Part shown: in pieces, positions 18,637 to 28,816 of the stretch | How positions within the stretch are numbered: position 1 is the first letter of the stretch | Layout of the letters: every line of letters begins with the position of its first letter | From: Asparagopsis taxiformis | Lineage: Eukaryota > Rhodophyta > Florideophyceae > Bonnemaisoniales > Bonnemaisoniaceae | DNA length: 64,000 bases | Direction of reading: 5' to 3' | NCBI GenBank assembly: GCA_030407315.1 | Contig: JALQPE010000086.1 | Span: forward strand, 124,001-188,000 | The notes under the pieces: model-generated | Database searches by the model: none | Told to the model about the DNA's origin: nothing | The model's input: the letters and a program-made list of their open reading frames with translations, nothing else | Program-made: the position numbers and the translations under genes

Positions 18637-19893
18637 TTATACAGCCAATTTCCCAACCATATCACTAAGTTCTGACACTTGCCCATCCTTTTCGCCATCC
18701 TCGCCGTCATCATCACCCTCCTCCTCTTCGTCATCATCTTCTTCATCCTCGTCATTATCACTCAAACTCCCCAATTTGTCCCCTAACAACTGCTCAATCT
18801 CTGCAACAGCCTCTTCTCCAATGGTATTCCCATTCAATCCCACTTCAGTAATCGTCTCCACCTTTGCAGCCGCATTTGCCAATGCCAGTGCGCCGCGACT
18901 GCCAATTTCCGAAGAGGCAACATCCAACTTTTCTAAACAACTACCCGCGACGCCCTTCGCAATGTGTACCGCTCCCGAATTCCCAAGCTCATTATCCTCC
19001 GCTAGCAAAACCTTCACCCGGACACTAGCGAGCAGTTTCGCAAGCTCACGGGCCCCCTCAGTCGCCATTTCATTCCCTGACAAATCGAGATTTTCCAGAG
19101 CAGGAGCGCCCAACGCCAACGAGCGACAAATCGTCTTAACACCGTCATCCCCCAAGGCCGCGTCACGCACATTGAGAACGTTCAGACGTGGCGCGTTTGC
19201 AAGAGCCTCTGCGAGCGCAGCGGCGCCCTCCCCCCCAAAGGTATTGTCAGACACATTCAAAGCGCGCAGTGTAGCTGCGAGTCGTGGTTGAAGGGCGCGT
19301 GAAATGTGCACGGCGCCGTCGCGTCCGAGACGCAGTGACGAGAAGCGAAAATCGACGAGATTTGGACTTGCATCCACAATGGGCGCAAGCGCGATGCAGC
19401 CTGCTGTTTCCAGAAGATTGTTGTGGAAGTGCAGCTTTTTCAAGCGTGTTTCGCCTGATTTTGTGACTGCACTAGCGATGAGCTGGCCTGCATCGGCGGC
19501 TAGTCCATTGTTGCACAGTAGGAGTTGCTCAAGTTGGGTTTGTCCGGACAATAGATCACCAACGGCACGGATGCCTTTGGCGCCCAGAGCGTTGTCCGAC
19601 AGATCGATGAAGCAGAGCGTCTTGCACGTGGCTAGCGCTGCTGAAATAGTGGATAGGGTGCGTTTGGCTTCTTCTTCGGGACGGGAAGCGATTATGTCGG
19701 ATATGTCGAGATGGGTAAGTGTGGGTATGACACGTCGGAGAGCGTCTGCGGCAACTTGAGCAGAGCCATCGCCGAAACTCTTGCCGCTGAGTTTAACGGA
19801 CTGTATGCCGGGTTGCAACGAGTGTAAAAGCTGAGTGGCGCGTTGTTCTGTCAACGCTTCGCGAGAAGATTGTTCGATGACAAAGGTTTTCAT
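18637..19893 (-). CDS. RANGAP1: Ran GTPase-activating protein (RanGAP)
   Basis: 418 residues from the ATG at 19893 (MKTFVIEQSS); a longer frame to 20004 adds a leader unlike the family. About ten leucine-rich repeats of the RanGAP/ribonuclease-inhibitor type (LTHLDIS, LCFIDLSDNALGAKG, LEQLLLCNNGLAADAG, LKKLHFHNNLLETAG, LRALNVSDN, LNVLNVRDAALGDDG, LENLDLSGNEMATEG). Between repeats one and two lies DIIASRPEEEAKR; Arg71 is in the position of the conserved RanGAP arginine. It ends in a strongly acidic tail (DNDEDEEDDDEEEEGDDD), as in yeast and animal RanGAP. It stimulates GTP hydrolysis by Ran on the cytoplasmic side of nuclear pores. The plant-type WPP domain is absent. Confidence 0.95.
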   Translation of the reverse strand: MKTFVIEQSSREALTEQRATQLLHSLQPGIQSVKLSGKSFGDGSAQVAADALRRVIPTLTHLDISDIIASRPEEEAKRTLSTISAALATCKTLCFIDLSDNALGAKGIRAVGDLLSGQTQLEQLLLCNNGLAADAGQLIASAVTKSGETRLKKLHFHNNLLETAGCIALAPIVDASPNLVDFRFSSLRLGRDGAVHISRALQPRLAATLRALNVSDNTFGGEGAAALAEALANAPRLNVLNVRDAALGDDGVKTICRSLALGAPALENLDLSGNEMATEGARELAKLLASVRVKVLLAEDNELGNSGAVHIAKGVAGSCLEKLDVASSEIGSRGALALANAAAKVETITEVGLNGNTIGEEAVAEIEQLLGDKLGSLSDNDEDEEDDDEEEEGDDDGEDGEKDGQVSELSDMVGKLAV

Positions 19894-20310
19894 TTGTTGT
19901 GTTGAGCTGAAGATTGATTTGTGGAATGTTGGGTTAGTTGGATGAGCAGGTGTATGCGAATGAATGAAGGGTGGAGGCTGCCACAGGCATTGCGCGGCGG
20001 GCACGCGTTGGACAGTTGATTCGCTGTTGGAGTTACGGCGCCTCGCATGGCATATGCTCCTGCTACGCGCGATACGGCTGTGTGTGGGTGGAGAAGCGCT
20101 GGATCAACACACACGTGTAAAATTTAAATGTTTAAAAACAATTTGAGCTATCCAATTACGTGTCCCCGAAGCTGTGAATTCAACCTTGCTGCATATTCAG
20201 GATCGACCAATTAACACATTCCACTTGGCGCCTGCATCTTCTGTTATTCTCAGATCACCCGCTGGAGATTTTCAACGCTGAAACTATAACGGCCATTCAC
20301 CTCAACCTCA
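19894..20310. promoter_or_regulatory. Divergent promoter region RanGAP/PsbQ-like
   Basis: About 415 bp shared by the two divergent genes. It has an AT-rich patch (20117-20142), a CCAAT followed by an ACGT core near 20152-20160, and a C-rich leader before 20311. No other gene seen. Confidence 0.4.
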
Positions 20311-21189
20311 ATGCCATACCAATCGTGCCACCATCCACATCCGCCGTTTCGTGCTGTGATTCGCGCCATGGATACAGCCTTTGTGTCAATGTCGGCAGCG
20401 CGCGTCTCCAGACGCAGCGCCATCCAATTGGCGGCCCTTTCTCTCGCGGGCGTCTGCGCCGCCAAAGCGTCGCGACCAGCCTACGCGCTCAAGCCGGGCA
20501 AGCCGAGCAAGGAGAAGCTGCTAGCCGGGATTCGGGAGGAGAAAACGCCCGAGGAAATCGAGGAAGAAAAGGCGCGTGTAGCTGAGGAGAAGCGACTGCG
20601 ATTGGAGCGACAACGCGAACTGCAGTCCGTTGCGGAGCGCAAGAAATTAGGCCTTGAACCGGCGGCGGAAGAGGCGGAAATTGAGAGCAATTTGCGTGGC
20701 CAATACTATTATCCCACGGCGCGAAAGCGATACTTGCCGCGTGTGAAAAAGGCGTGGGAGGCGCTCGACGAGGCGGAGCGTTTGGCGAGTGATGGACAGT
20801 GGAAGGAGCTCGCGGACATTTCCACTACGGATGTTGCAGACGCTTTGCTTCCCATGCGGTTGTATGCGAGCTCGCTTGCAGGTGGTGGTCTTAGTATCAG
20901 TGCCAAGTTTATTGAGCGGATGAATTTACAGGCGGACGCGTATGAGCAATGTTTAAAAAAGTTGAGCAAAGCAGTCAAGCGGAAAGAGACAGCTGTGGCG
21001 GTTGGGAGCATTAGGGACATGAGAGAGGCTATTGGCAAGTATAGAGAGATTGGTCGATTGCAGGCGGATGATTTCGGGATTGGAGAAATTCCGTTGGAAT
21101 CTCGTGTGGGTTCAGGGTTCGGCAACAACAATTCGGCGCTGTATCGTCGGAATAAAAATGTGGAAAAAGCACTGGATATGAATCGTTGA
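20311..21189 (+). CDS. Thylakoid lumen protein, PsbQ-like four-helix fold, Tat-type leader
   Basis: 292 residues; an internal ATG at 20368 (MDTAFVSMSAARVS) may be the true start and puts Phe at position 5 of a plastid leader. It continues SRRSAIQLAALSLAGVCA and a cleavage site like PAYA|LK: a twin-arginine lumenal transfer signal. The mature part starts with about 75 charged helical residues (EEIEEEKARVAEEKRLRLER...), then YYYPTARKRYLPRVKKAWEAL and LPMRLYASSL, the pattern of PsbQ/PsbQ-like proteins of the photosystem II lumenal side. Likely role: stabilising or assembling the oxygen-evolving side of PSII. Whether it is true PsbQ', a PsbQ-like protein or an MPH2-type lumenal protein is unresolved. 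The charged N-terminal extension is unusual. Confidence 0.8.
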   Translation: MPYQSCHHPHPPFRAVIRAMDTAFVSMSAARVSRRSAIQLAALSLAGVCAAKASRPAYALKPGKPSKEKLLAGIREEKTPEEIEEEKARVAEEKRLRLERQRELQSVAERKKLGLEPAAEEAEIESNLRGQYYYPTARKRYLPRVKKAWEALDEAERLASDGQWKELADISTTDVADALLPMRLYASSLAGGGLSISAKFIERMNLQADAYEQCLKKLSKAVKRKETAVAVGSIRDMREAIGKYREIGRLQADDFGIGEIPLESRVGSGFGNNNSALYRRNKNVEKALDMNR

Positions 21190-22271
21190 TGGCAATTGAT
21201 GTTTACAAGCTTCTAGAGGTTTTGGATAGCACGAAAGGGATTGTCATACAGCGTGACGACGTGCTGTCCGGTATGACGAACAGGTGGTCGAGTAAAAGAT
21301 GAAAATAGTGAGGAATCTAAGCGCACGATTTCGGTGGCTGCGGATAGAGATCCAGCCGTGCGCTCGCCGGTGTGTTGGATGTGTGGAGCGATGAGATATA
21401 ACACTGAGCTGTGATGATAGCGCAGCCAGTTGTGTCTAAGGGTGCGTCCGATCTGAAAGTTTTGGTAGAAGCAGACAAATTTGAAATATTGTAGTGAAAA
21501 AGCCGGAAGTTTGTCAAGCATGCAAGCAATCGTGTGGCAGGCACGAACTTTGCTGTGCTTGCAGGGGATAGCGGAGCGTCGCGATCTCGCTAGACAATGT
21601 CACACGAGTTGGAAAGAGAAATTGGCTGTAGTAGAGAGAAGGTCCTAAGGACTGACGACAGTCGCGCGTAGAGCTCACATGTTTTGAGAAAATGATCCAT
21701 ATGTATGCAGGTTGCAGCATGAAAACACTCGTGCTTTCATCTAGTCCTCATACACTGTCCGTGTGGATGTCAATACACTAACATACCTCGTGAATTATAT
21801 TGAATTCATTACACTTAGGAGTCGCCACACTATACAATTGAATATTTTAATTGCTTCCGTTACTCTCGGCCAATCACGGCTCAATTTATACGATAAACTA
21901 CAACTTTTGTCGCGCATTTCCTTCATACGCGCTCTTGTGTACAGTAGCCGTTTCATTAGCCCGACCGAAAGCAACGAGTCACAGTAAAGCGCAGATAGGT
22001 AGGGACAGGCTGTTCTATACGCGCACCTGCGGACACATCATGGCATTACTTACTGCGCGACGAAGGACAAATCGCCCGCTCATTCTGTACCACTGCGCCG
22101 AGCACGTTGGCAGCTGACGTTTCTCGCCTGTCTGTATGCCGTTACTCATCTCTGTACGTGCCATGTTTTCCCGCAATCATCTGCATCATGGCCGCCAAAG
22201 CGTCGTCTCCAATGGTTGGTCCGTTTAAATCCACGAGTCTTTCCACTGCGTCATCCGCCGCGTAATGCCCA

Positions 22272-22288
22272 TGGCCTCGTCGAGGCCA
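22272..22288. repeat. Perfect inverted repeat TGGCCTCG-T-CGAGGCCA
   Basis: Eight-bp arms around a single central base, in noncoding DNA. Could be a dimeric protein site; no function shown. Confidence 0.6.
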
Positions 22289-23853
22289 AGCGCTCCGCAC
22301 ACACCGATGCATGCCGATTGAAACCCGGCCGATGATACCCAGCATTAACGCTATATAGTGCGCTTTCGAGCGGCGCGGGGGATATCAAAACGTAATGACA
22401 GATGATGCCGGCCTGGCTGGCAGCACACCTTCGCTGGTACGTTCCCGGCAGTAGCAGTTTCGAACCGGATTGCGGTCAAGCGTTCGGTAACGGAAGGCGT
22501 ATATGTGGACTGCGCGACCAACATGGCCGCTTCGTTCGTCCCGCCGCAGTCAGTTTGCATTGGGCCGTGTGATGTGCAAATTGATTCGCGTCATCTCGCG
22601 CCAAATCAGTACGTATCGTACTTTACCGGAAAAATAAATCAGTATATTGCTTTTTATCGGTTTGCAATGCTTATGTCAGCATCTCCAGGGGAGACCCCAT
22701 ACGATGCCCTTCCAAGGGTAACAACTCGAGCCTCTATTATACGACAAACTATCTGCGATCCCTAGTTCGAGACACAGGTTAGACATGATGCATTGCCCGT
22801 GACCTTAATTTTGACCTTCACTCACCTGCTAGACAATCGTACACTAGATGCTGTCAAGTACATACATTCAAGGCAATATTTTGGTTTCAAACAATAGGTG
22901 TAAATTCCATTCCCAGTATCCAGTCCCTTTTATGAGGAACGGTACGGAAGCAAAAATAGTGAGCCTCTTTCTCTCAACGTATGACGCCTATGTAGACAAC
23001 TTTCAGTACAGATTTATCTTAGCCTTATTATCATGTTGATGATGATGTACTTTCCGTTCCGTCCAGCAAAATTCGGTCGCGCATTCGAATCATCTCGCTG
23101 CACTAGGCAAGACGATTACGAAAAAGTGATTGATTGCGTCATTCCCCAACAACATCTAATGATTCCAAATGAGCCGACTGCAACGTATTTGCCACAGCAT
23201 TTCAAAAATCCGCACCGTTGAAGCACGGCAACGTGCTCAAGTGTTTAGAAAACGGGTAGAGATTAGCAAATGAAAGGCAAAACGTCATTCCATTCCGTGG
23301 ACAATAACTGCTTTGCCGCGTGGCACCGTTCCTACAGAGTGACCATTGTCGGAATTGTTGTTCACTTCATCGCACGGAATACAGTTGTTTTATGAGGGCC
23401 TACATTTATGAAATGTATCCACGGCACGTACATCGCGCAGCATCGGACACGGTTTCAAATATAGAAAGGGGGTAGGCAAAGGTCTGGGATCCAGCATTGA
23501 AGAGGCGGGAAGTTTGTTTGGCGTGCAAACTTGGCGACGAAACCAAAGTCGATGCCTGGCAAGGGTGGCGGGAAGCTTGGCAAGTGCTGGGGCAGGGCGC
23601 TCCGTACTGCATCGGGCCAGATGCTCGGTGGGGGCTGGCGAGATCTCGGAGGAATATGATTGCTATGACGAGAACAACGGCTGCTGATTAGCCGAGCTGC
23701 AGGGTTGCGTTGCGATGGTCAGTGCTGGGCTGTGGCAGAGCGGCACTAAATGAAAGGATGGTGTTGATTCCTCATGGGGACATTAATTTATTTCAATTGG
23801 TCGAAAATGTTGCGCGCTGCGCGAGTGGTATATATGAGTCTGCATGTCACGGA

Positions 23854-23872
23854 GTGTCACGGTAGGTGACAC
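23854..23872. promoter_or_regulatory. Inverted repeat GTGTCAC-GGTAG-GTGACAC
   Basis: Perfect 7-bp arms with a 5-bp spacer, preceded by a further ATGTCACGG (23844-23852). TGAC/GTCA is the core half-site of many bZIP factors, and the next gene downstream encodes one, so autoregulation is a possible reading (inferred). Confidence 0.45.
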
Positions 23873-24004
23873 ACAATGATTAATCCGGTATGACAACGTG
23901 TGTTGGAGAATATACAACATAATTTTGAAAATATGCGATTGGTTTCGCAAGCTACACGCTTGCTATTTGCAGCAATGGCTCATGCCATGCTCATGCTGTG
24001 TGCA

Positions 24005-24010
24005 TATAAA
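24005..24010 (+). promoter_or_regulatory. TATA box of bZIP gene
   Basis: TATAAA within TGCATATAAAGCAG, 160 bp before the bZIP ATG; position fits a TSS near 24035-24040 and a leader of about 130 nt. Confidence 0.55.
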
Positions 24011-24170
24011 GCAGAGAGCAACCGAGTAGAGACGAGAGTGCCGCTCACCCGACTCGCATCAACTTGGATAGCGCACAGCACAGACATCTCGACCGCATCA
24101 AATCACTTACGCCCCTGTTCAACAGCCCACACACAGACTCGTGACCACGCATCGCACACCGTACCCTGCC

Positions 24171-24992
24171 ATGAGCGCTATCACTATGAGCAAGAAGAGG
24201 TCGTCCACGTCCTCTGTAGAATCGCTCGCCATGCAAACGCAGTCGGACACCACACCAAAGAAGCCAAGAACTGACGGCAACACCAACATAACGTTTGCAT
24301 CGTTAACGGAGGAGGAGCCGGTGGAGCTCAAGCTGCCAACAGCCGAGGATGTGGAATTCAACTTTGGAGAGCTGGCGCACGAATTTGTGTCGACACCAGT
24401 ACCGGGCAACTATGACTATTTGTTTGGCGATTTACCGATGAACATTGTGCCGGTCAACGAAGTATCAGACGTTTCGGACGAAGAGAAGAGCTCTGCCGGG
24501 GCGAACAACAGCAAGCAGGAAGATGGACTGACTGGAGGCAACGCCGAAGCGGAGCCGGTGGCAGCAGCAGTACCGCAGCATGAACAAGCGCCGATGCAAA
24601 CTGGGTGTGCAACTCGAGGTACGGGCGAGTGTCCGTCGACTACAAACACTACAAATACGAACACAGCGCCGAGTGAAGAGGCGAACAGTGGATCGGCAAA
24701 CGAGGAATCTAACCTGAAAAGACAGGCGGACAGGGCAGCACGCAATCGAGAGTCGAGTCGACGGGCTCGAGAGAAGGCGAAGAGTCGGCTGAGATCTCTG
24801 GAGGCGGACAATATGGCACTTCGGGACATGGTGCGTCGATTTAAAATGCAGAATGATCATTTGTTAACTCAGTTGGATCGAGCGTCTGTAATGCAACAAT
24901 CATGTACGATGTGCCGCTATAACGCGGCTATGGCGCAACAACAGCCGGCATGTACGGGAGGACAAAATCAGGTACTGCCTGTTCGACAGTAG
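24171..24992 (+). CDS. bZIP transcription factor
   Basis: 273 residues from the ATG at 24171. The N-terminal half is acidic and disordered, with a bipartite-like basic patch KKPRT and an acidic segment (EDVEFNFGELAHEF) that may be an activation region. The basic region near residues 187-210 reads KRQADRAARNRESSRRAREK, with the invariant N-x7-R, followed by a short leucine zipper (LRSLEADNMALRDMVRRF...LLTQL). The C-terminus holds a CTMCRY pair of cysteines after the zipper. It should bind ACGT- or TGAC-type sites as a dimer. The gene stands alone between two deserts of about 3 kb, which suggests long regulatory DNA. Target genes unknown. Confidence 0.92.
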   Translation: MSAITMSKKRSSTSSVESLAMQTQSDTTPKKPRTDGNTNITFASLTEEEPVELKLPTAEDVEFNFGELAHEFVSTPVPGNYDYLFGDLPMNIVPVNEVSDVSDEEKSSAGANNSKQEDGLTGGNAEAEPVAAAVPQHEQAPMQTGCATRGTGECPSTTNTTNTNTAPSEEANSGSANEESNLKRQADRAARNRESSRRAREKAKSRLRSLEADNMALRDMVRRFKMQNDHLLTQLDRASVMQQSCTMCRYNAAMAQQQPACTGGQNQVLPVRQ

Positions 24993-27900
24993 CAACGGTG
25001 ATCGTGTATAGTAAATTGATTCCACGCAGAGAGTGTGTATATTTTTATAACGACGAGCTTTGGGGAGCGCTACTAAAGGGAGGACTATACGGGGGCCAAA
25101 TTCGAACTGGAGTATGGGGAGAGTACAAGTCAAACTGGCGCGAAACGGTATGGTAGACACGGCGCGACGCAGAATGCGGCACGGCCGAGTACAGCGCCGC
25201 AGCTGGATGCAAACAGAAGGGCAACAACTGTAAGGGACAGCACGTCCAAAGAAATTAACGACAAAAATATGCAGACTCATATGTCTAGCGGCATACAGTC
25301 AACACCAGCAACTGTGACAGTCACACAGCGTTTCTGCTGACACAAACAACGGTGCAATGATGATCTGTCGGTCGCGCACGGCACGCATTTTTAATTCAAT
25401 TTGCACCGTTACAGCGGGCCGTTATGGCCCGATCATGTCGCGTGTGTGCAGTGATCGACGCGCAGCGCGCGTGACCGTCGTCCAGCTGGCACGCCATTTG
25501 GCGTCGCGCACTCAGACGCCGCCCCGTTTGCCCACACACGACTGCCCTTCATTCCCAACATGTTCATTACAAGGCACCGCACACCCCGCGCCGCCTCGCG
25601 ATGCACCGTCCCGAAGAGCTCTGCGCTCTTGTGCGGCACTTTGCCTCATCTTCATATCCCCCGCACCCGCATTACGTCACACATCTACTCCTTCGCTTAT
25701 GTCCAGTCCAAACGGTAGTCTGTTCTCGATTCCACGCCGTTCCATTCGCGCGCTTTGGCGCCCGTTTCGATGCCGCGCCGCCTTTTGCGCGTTTCCCGAT
25801 TTCCTCGCCCTATTATATTCCGTCTTTCTGGCGTAACCCGTTTACGCGCGCAGAACAATCCACCTTCGCCGTCTGTTCATTCCATCGCAATCCATTGCGA
25901 CGCGTCATTGTCATGCTACTTGCGTGACTTGCTGCCGTTTTTGGAGAGCGCTTTACTACGTGCGTCGTTTCTTCTCGACTTGCCGTGCCGTGGTAGTGCA
26001 TTGCATCATCGCCGCTCGTGATCTCCGCATTCCATCACGACATGTCACTGTCTTCCCAGTGGTATACCATCTGGTGTCTTACCGCCACTCACGGCCCGCA
26101 ATCCATCCCCCCGGTTATACATATTATTCATACTTGTCGGGACTACGTGTTGTACATGACATGTAGATGGTTGTCAGAATACCTTATTTTAACAGCACCA
26201 CCTTATCTGACCTCTCTCACTACGCAACCACTTGACGAGCAACGGAGGGTTGCCGGCAGCCCGACCACGCAGAGCCACGCAGAGCCCGACTGTATTCCAG
26301 AAACTGTGTTGTCGCATTCAACTCGATGTACGTTACCCCGCGGTAGACTGCACTCACGCATTGGACTTGTACTGCTAGTAAATGATCATCATCTCGAAAA
26401 CTTGTCAATGAGGTGCTACCTGAGCGGTATATCCAATTAATACATGTGACCGAAGGTGAAACGGTTACCACCCTTGGGTGTGCACTATGTTTAACTCGAA
26501 CAGGTTTTATAAAAATGTTTTCAAATAAATTGCATTTTTATGGGCACACCCCTCTTAGGTAACAGAGGAACGTAAGCGTACGGCCCCCAACGGCCCATGC
26601 TACCAATCATCATTATACTGATTAACGTGCTTTCACAACACGTTGAACCAATCATACGACGCTCCCTCCTCGTAGCTGTCTCTCTACACCCAAGTGCTTG
26701 GGCCACGTATTCGTCCAGATGCCACTGCACCGTCTCATCGAGGCGCTCCGTTGTCTTGTAAATTCATAAATATGTGCTCAGTTTTTATAATCTCAAGCAG
26801 ATGGGGACGCTCGACAAGAGGCTCGATGCAAGTCCAATCATCCAACTGTGTTGTAATCACATTATTCAGAGTACGCAGAATCTTCGGCTCCCGCAGAACA
26901 TAGACCACACGGCCATTACAGCGCAGTTTAGCGGATATTCTTCATATTATTCAGCCGGTCAATTGCCGATTGTTTAGTCAAAGGAGACGACATGCGCTCA
27001 CTTCAGTATAATGAAGAATAGGCAGCATGGACCACGCTGTTTCATGACAAAGAAACCTAAGAGAAATTCATACCACCATTACACAAAACAAATGGATCGA
27101 TAAACTAATTCACATTTCGTCAGGTAGACGCTCATGAAATGTTTGTTCGAGTCACGTTTTTGAAAATCATCGCTCCGATGGCTTGATGAGTTGTTCAAAG
27201 TCGAGGCACTTGTTGCGTTTTCGACATAGCACGTGATATTGTCGATCATACAAATCTGAAACCTTGCCGCTCTTTTCTCTAACGACCAACAACCCGGTCC
27301 TGATGAATGGCTGGGGCTTGTCTGACAAACGACATGTTGTTGAAATATCGGAAGCGCGTAGATATGAGTATTTTGACATTGACGGAGAAGGTCTATATGA
27401 ACGTGAATGAAGAATAAGATACGAATCAAATTGAGAAGCAACGAATAGAGTGTAAATTGTCATGCAACATTTGGACGATGGTGTGTTAGGATTCATGAAT
27501 TAAGGACAGTTCATCTGAATGATGTATCAACTGCGTGTAATGTATGTGCACACAATTTAGGCTATTTTTGAGAGTGAAATAGATGGCGTGCAGCGCATTT
27601 AGGAGATGACATGACAATGCGAAATGGGTCTGCAGAATGTTGCGCAATAACATGAGGAGGGTCGGGCAGTGTCATAGGTTAAACCGGTCACGCCTCGTTT
27701 GCAAATGGGAAAATATGATACTGAATACATACAAGGGTCTCAGCGGTGGTGAGTCGCAATTGCAATGTTCATAACTTGATTTATGCTCGAAGCACAGTAC
27801 CAATAAGACTAGACAATGTAGAAACACGATAGGTTGCAAACACAGTGCGTTACGGTATATAACAAGATGCGAACCTTGGGTTGATATTTTGCTTCCTGTT

Positions 27901-28376
27901 CAAGCCGGTGCAGCTTGATTTGATTTCCATTTCGTTCACTGGACAATGACATAACTAACAAAGTATTAGACAATCTGATCGGGGAGAAAAGAGTAAGTGT
28001 CTAGGGAGGAGCAAGTAGTTCTATCCGGGTTGGATGCAATCGTATCGAGCAGCGCATTTCTGAAAGAGGAGATGGAGCCATCACACGGAGGTGCCAATTC
28101 ACATCAGAAGGTCGCGTCTTACGATATCCTCACGATGCAGATGTGCACTAGCAACAGACAATATTCTGTCGACACGTGTCCTTACTATTCCGCTAGCTAT
28201 GCACCAATCAAACGAGCGCATGTTGATTTAGGGATTGCAGGACGATCTGCAACAAACTGCAACTACGTAACGTGTGTCTACTTGCAACACGAAGTGCGCG
28301 CGGGTGCTCACTCAGCGAGAGTCACTATAACCAACAGAAAACGCAATCTAACATCTCCAATCAACAGCGGCCGCTT
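24993..28376. other. Gene-poor region 3' of the bZIP gene
   Basis: 3.4 kb with no gene I can support. From about 25480 to 25760 the plus strand turns C-rich and G-poor, like leaders elsewhere in this window; a 108-codon frame (25601-25927, MHRPEELCALVRHF...) starts there but has no domain. The DNA from 26100 on is AT-richer with only short frames. CGGGCC-GTTAT-GGCCCG at 25415-25431 is a short inverted repeat. Confidence 0.45.
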
Positions 28377-28816
28377 TCAAGCAGACGCGCTCTGCACAGT
28401 GACGCCCTTCCAGAACGCGTAGTAGCCCTTGATATTCGAAGCGGCCGTCTTGGGCTCTTCGTAGTACCAGGCGGCATTAGAGAAAACCTTTCCGTCCTCC
28501 GCGACGACGTCCTTGTAATTAGCCGTCCCCTTCCATCCGCACACTGTGGTGTGCGCGCTCGACTTGAAATACTGTTCCTTCAACGCGTCGGGTGGGAAGT
28601 ATGCCTACGAACAAACGAGTATGCGTCAGGTTGCATGCAAAATAGAAGTCAAAAGATGATATCATTGTTACCTACGTTGCCTTCGACTTTGACGATTTTG
28701 TCCGCGGTGGTTTCTGCCACCACGGTGTCGCCGGCCATTGCGCGCATAATCATCTTGTTGGCTGATGCGTCAGGTTTGGCGGCACTTGACTTGCGCTTCG
28801 AAATACTGCTGCCCAT
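28377..28816 (-). CDS. DUF427 protein, one intron
   Basis: Exons 28816-28676 and 28604-28377 give 122 residues. The 71-bp intron (28675-28605) starts GTAGGT, has CCTGAC and ends CGTAG. The spliced chain reads ...KIVKVEGNAYFPPDAL and then HTTVCGWKGTANYKDV and AAWYYEEPKTAASNIKGYYAFWKG: the whole DUF427 signature (cysteine/tryptophan CxWKG, WYY-P, IKG-AFWKG). DUF427 is a small beta-rich domain of unknown function found in bacteria, fungi and plants. The start MGSSISKRK fits an N-myristoylation site (Gly2, Ser6) with adjacent basic residues, suggesting membrane attachment; inferred only. Confidence 0.9.

Larger units (their letters stand above)
21190..24170. other. Gene-poor region 5' of the bZIP gene
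   Basis: Nearly 3 kb without a convincing gene, in a window where spacers are usually below 700 bp. Only short frames (up to about 100 codons) with no domains occur. Visible items: a perfect hyphenated palindrome at 22272-22288, a TGTCAC cluster with inverted repeat at 23845-23872, and a TATA box at 24005. No tRNA or spliceosomal RNA recognised. Confidence 0.5.

Noticed and set aside
18488..19291. Ser-rich plus-strand frame opposite RanGAP
   Set aside because: The Ser runs are the antisense of the acidic RanGAP tail.
22441..22500. Possible tRNA T-arm around TTTCGAACC
   Set aside because: No pairing stem flanks the loop and no acceptor or anticodon arm can be drawn.
25081..25120. Possible tRNA T-arm AAATTCGAACTGG
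   Set aside because: Flanking bases do not form a 5-bp stem and there is no A box upstream.
27997..28422. 141-codon plus-strand frame overlapping the DUF427 3' end
   Set aside because: Opens at GTG, has no domain, and overlaps a well-supported spliced gene on the other strand.
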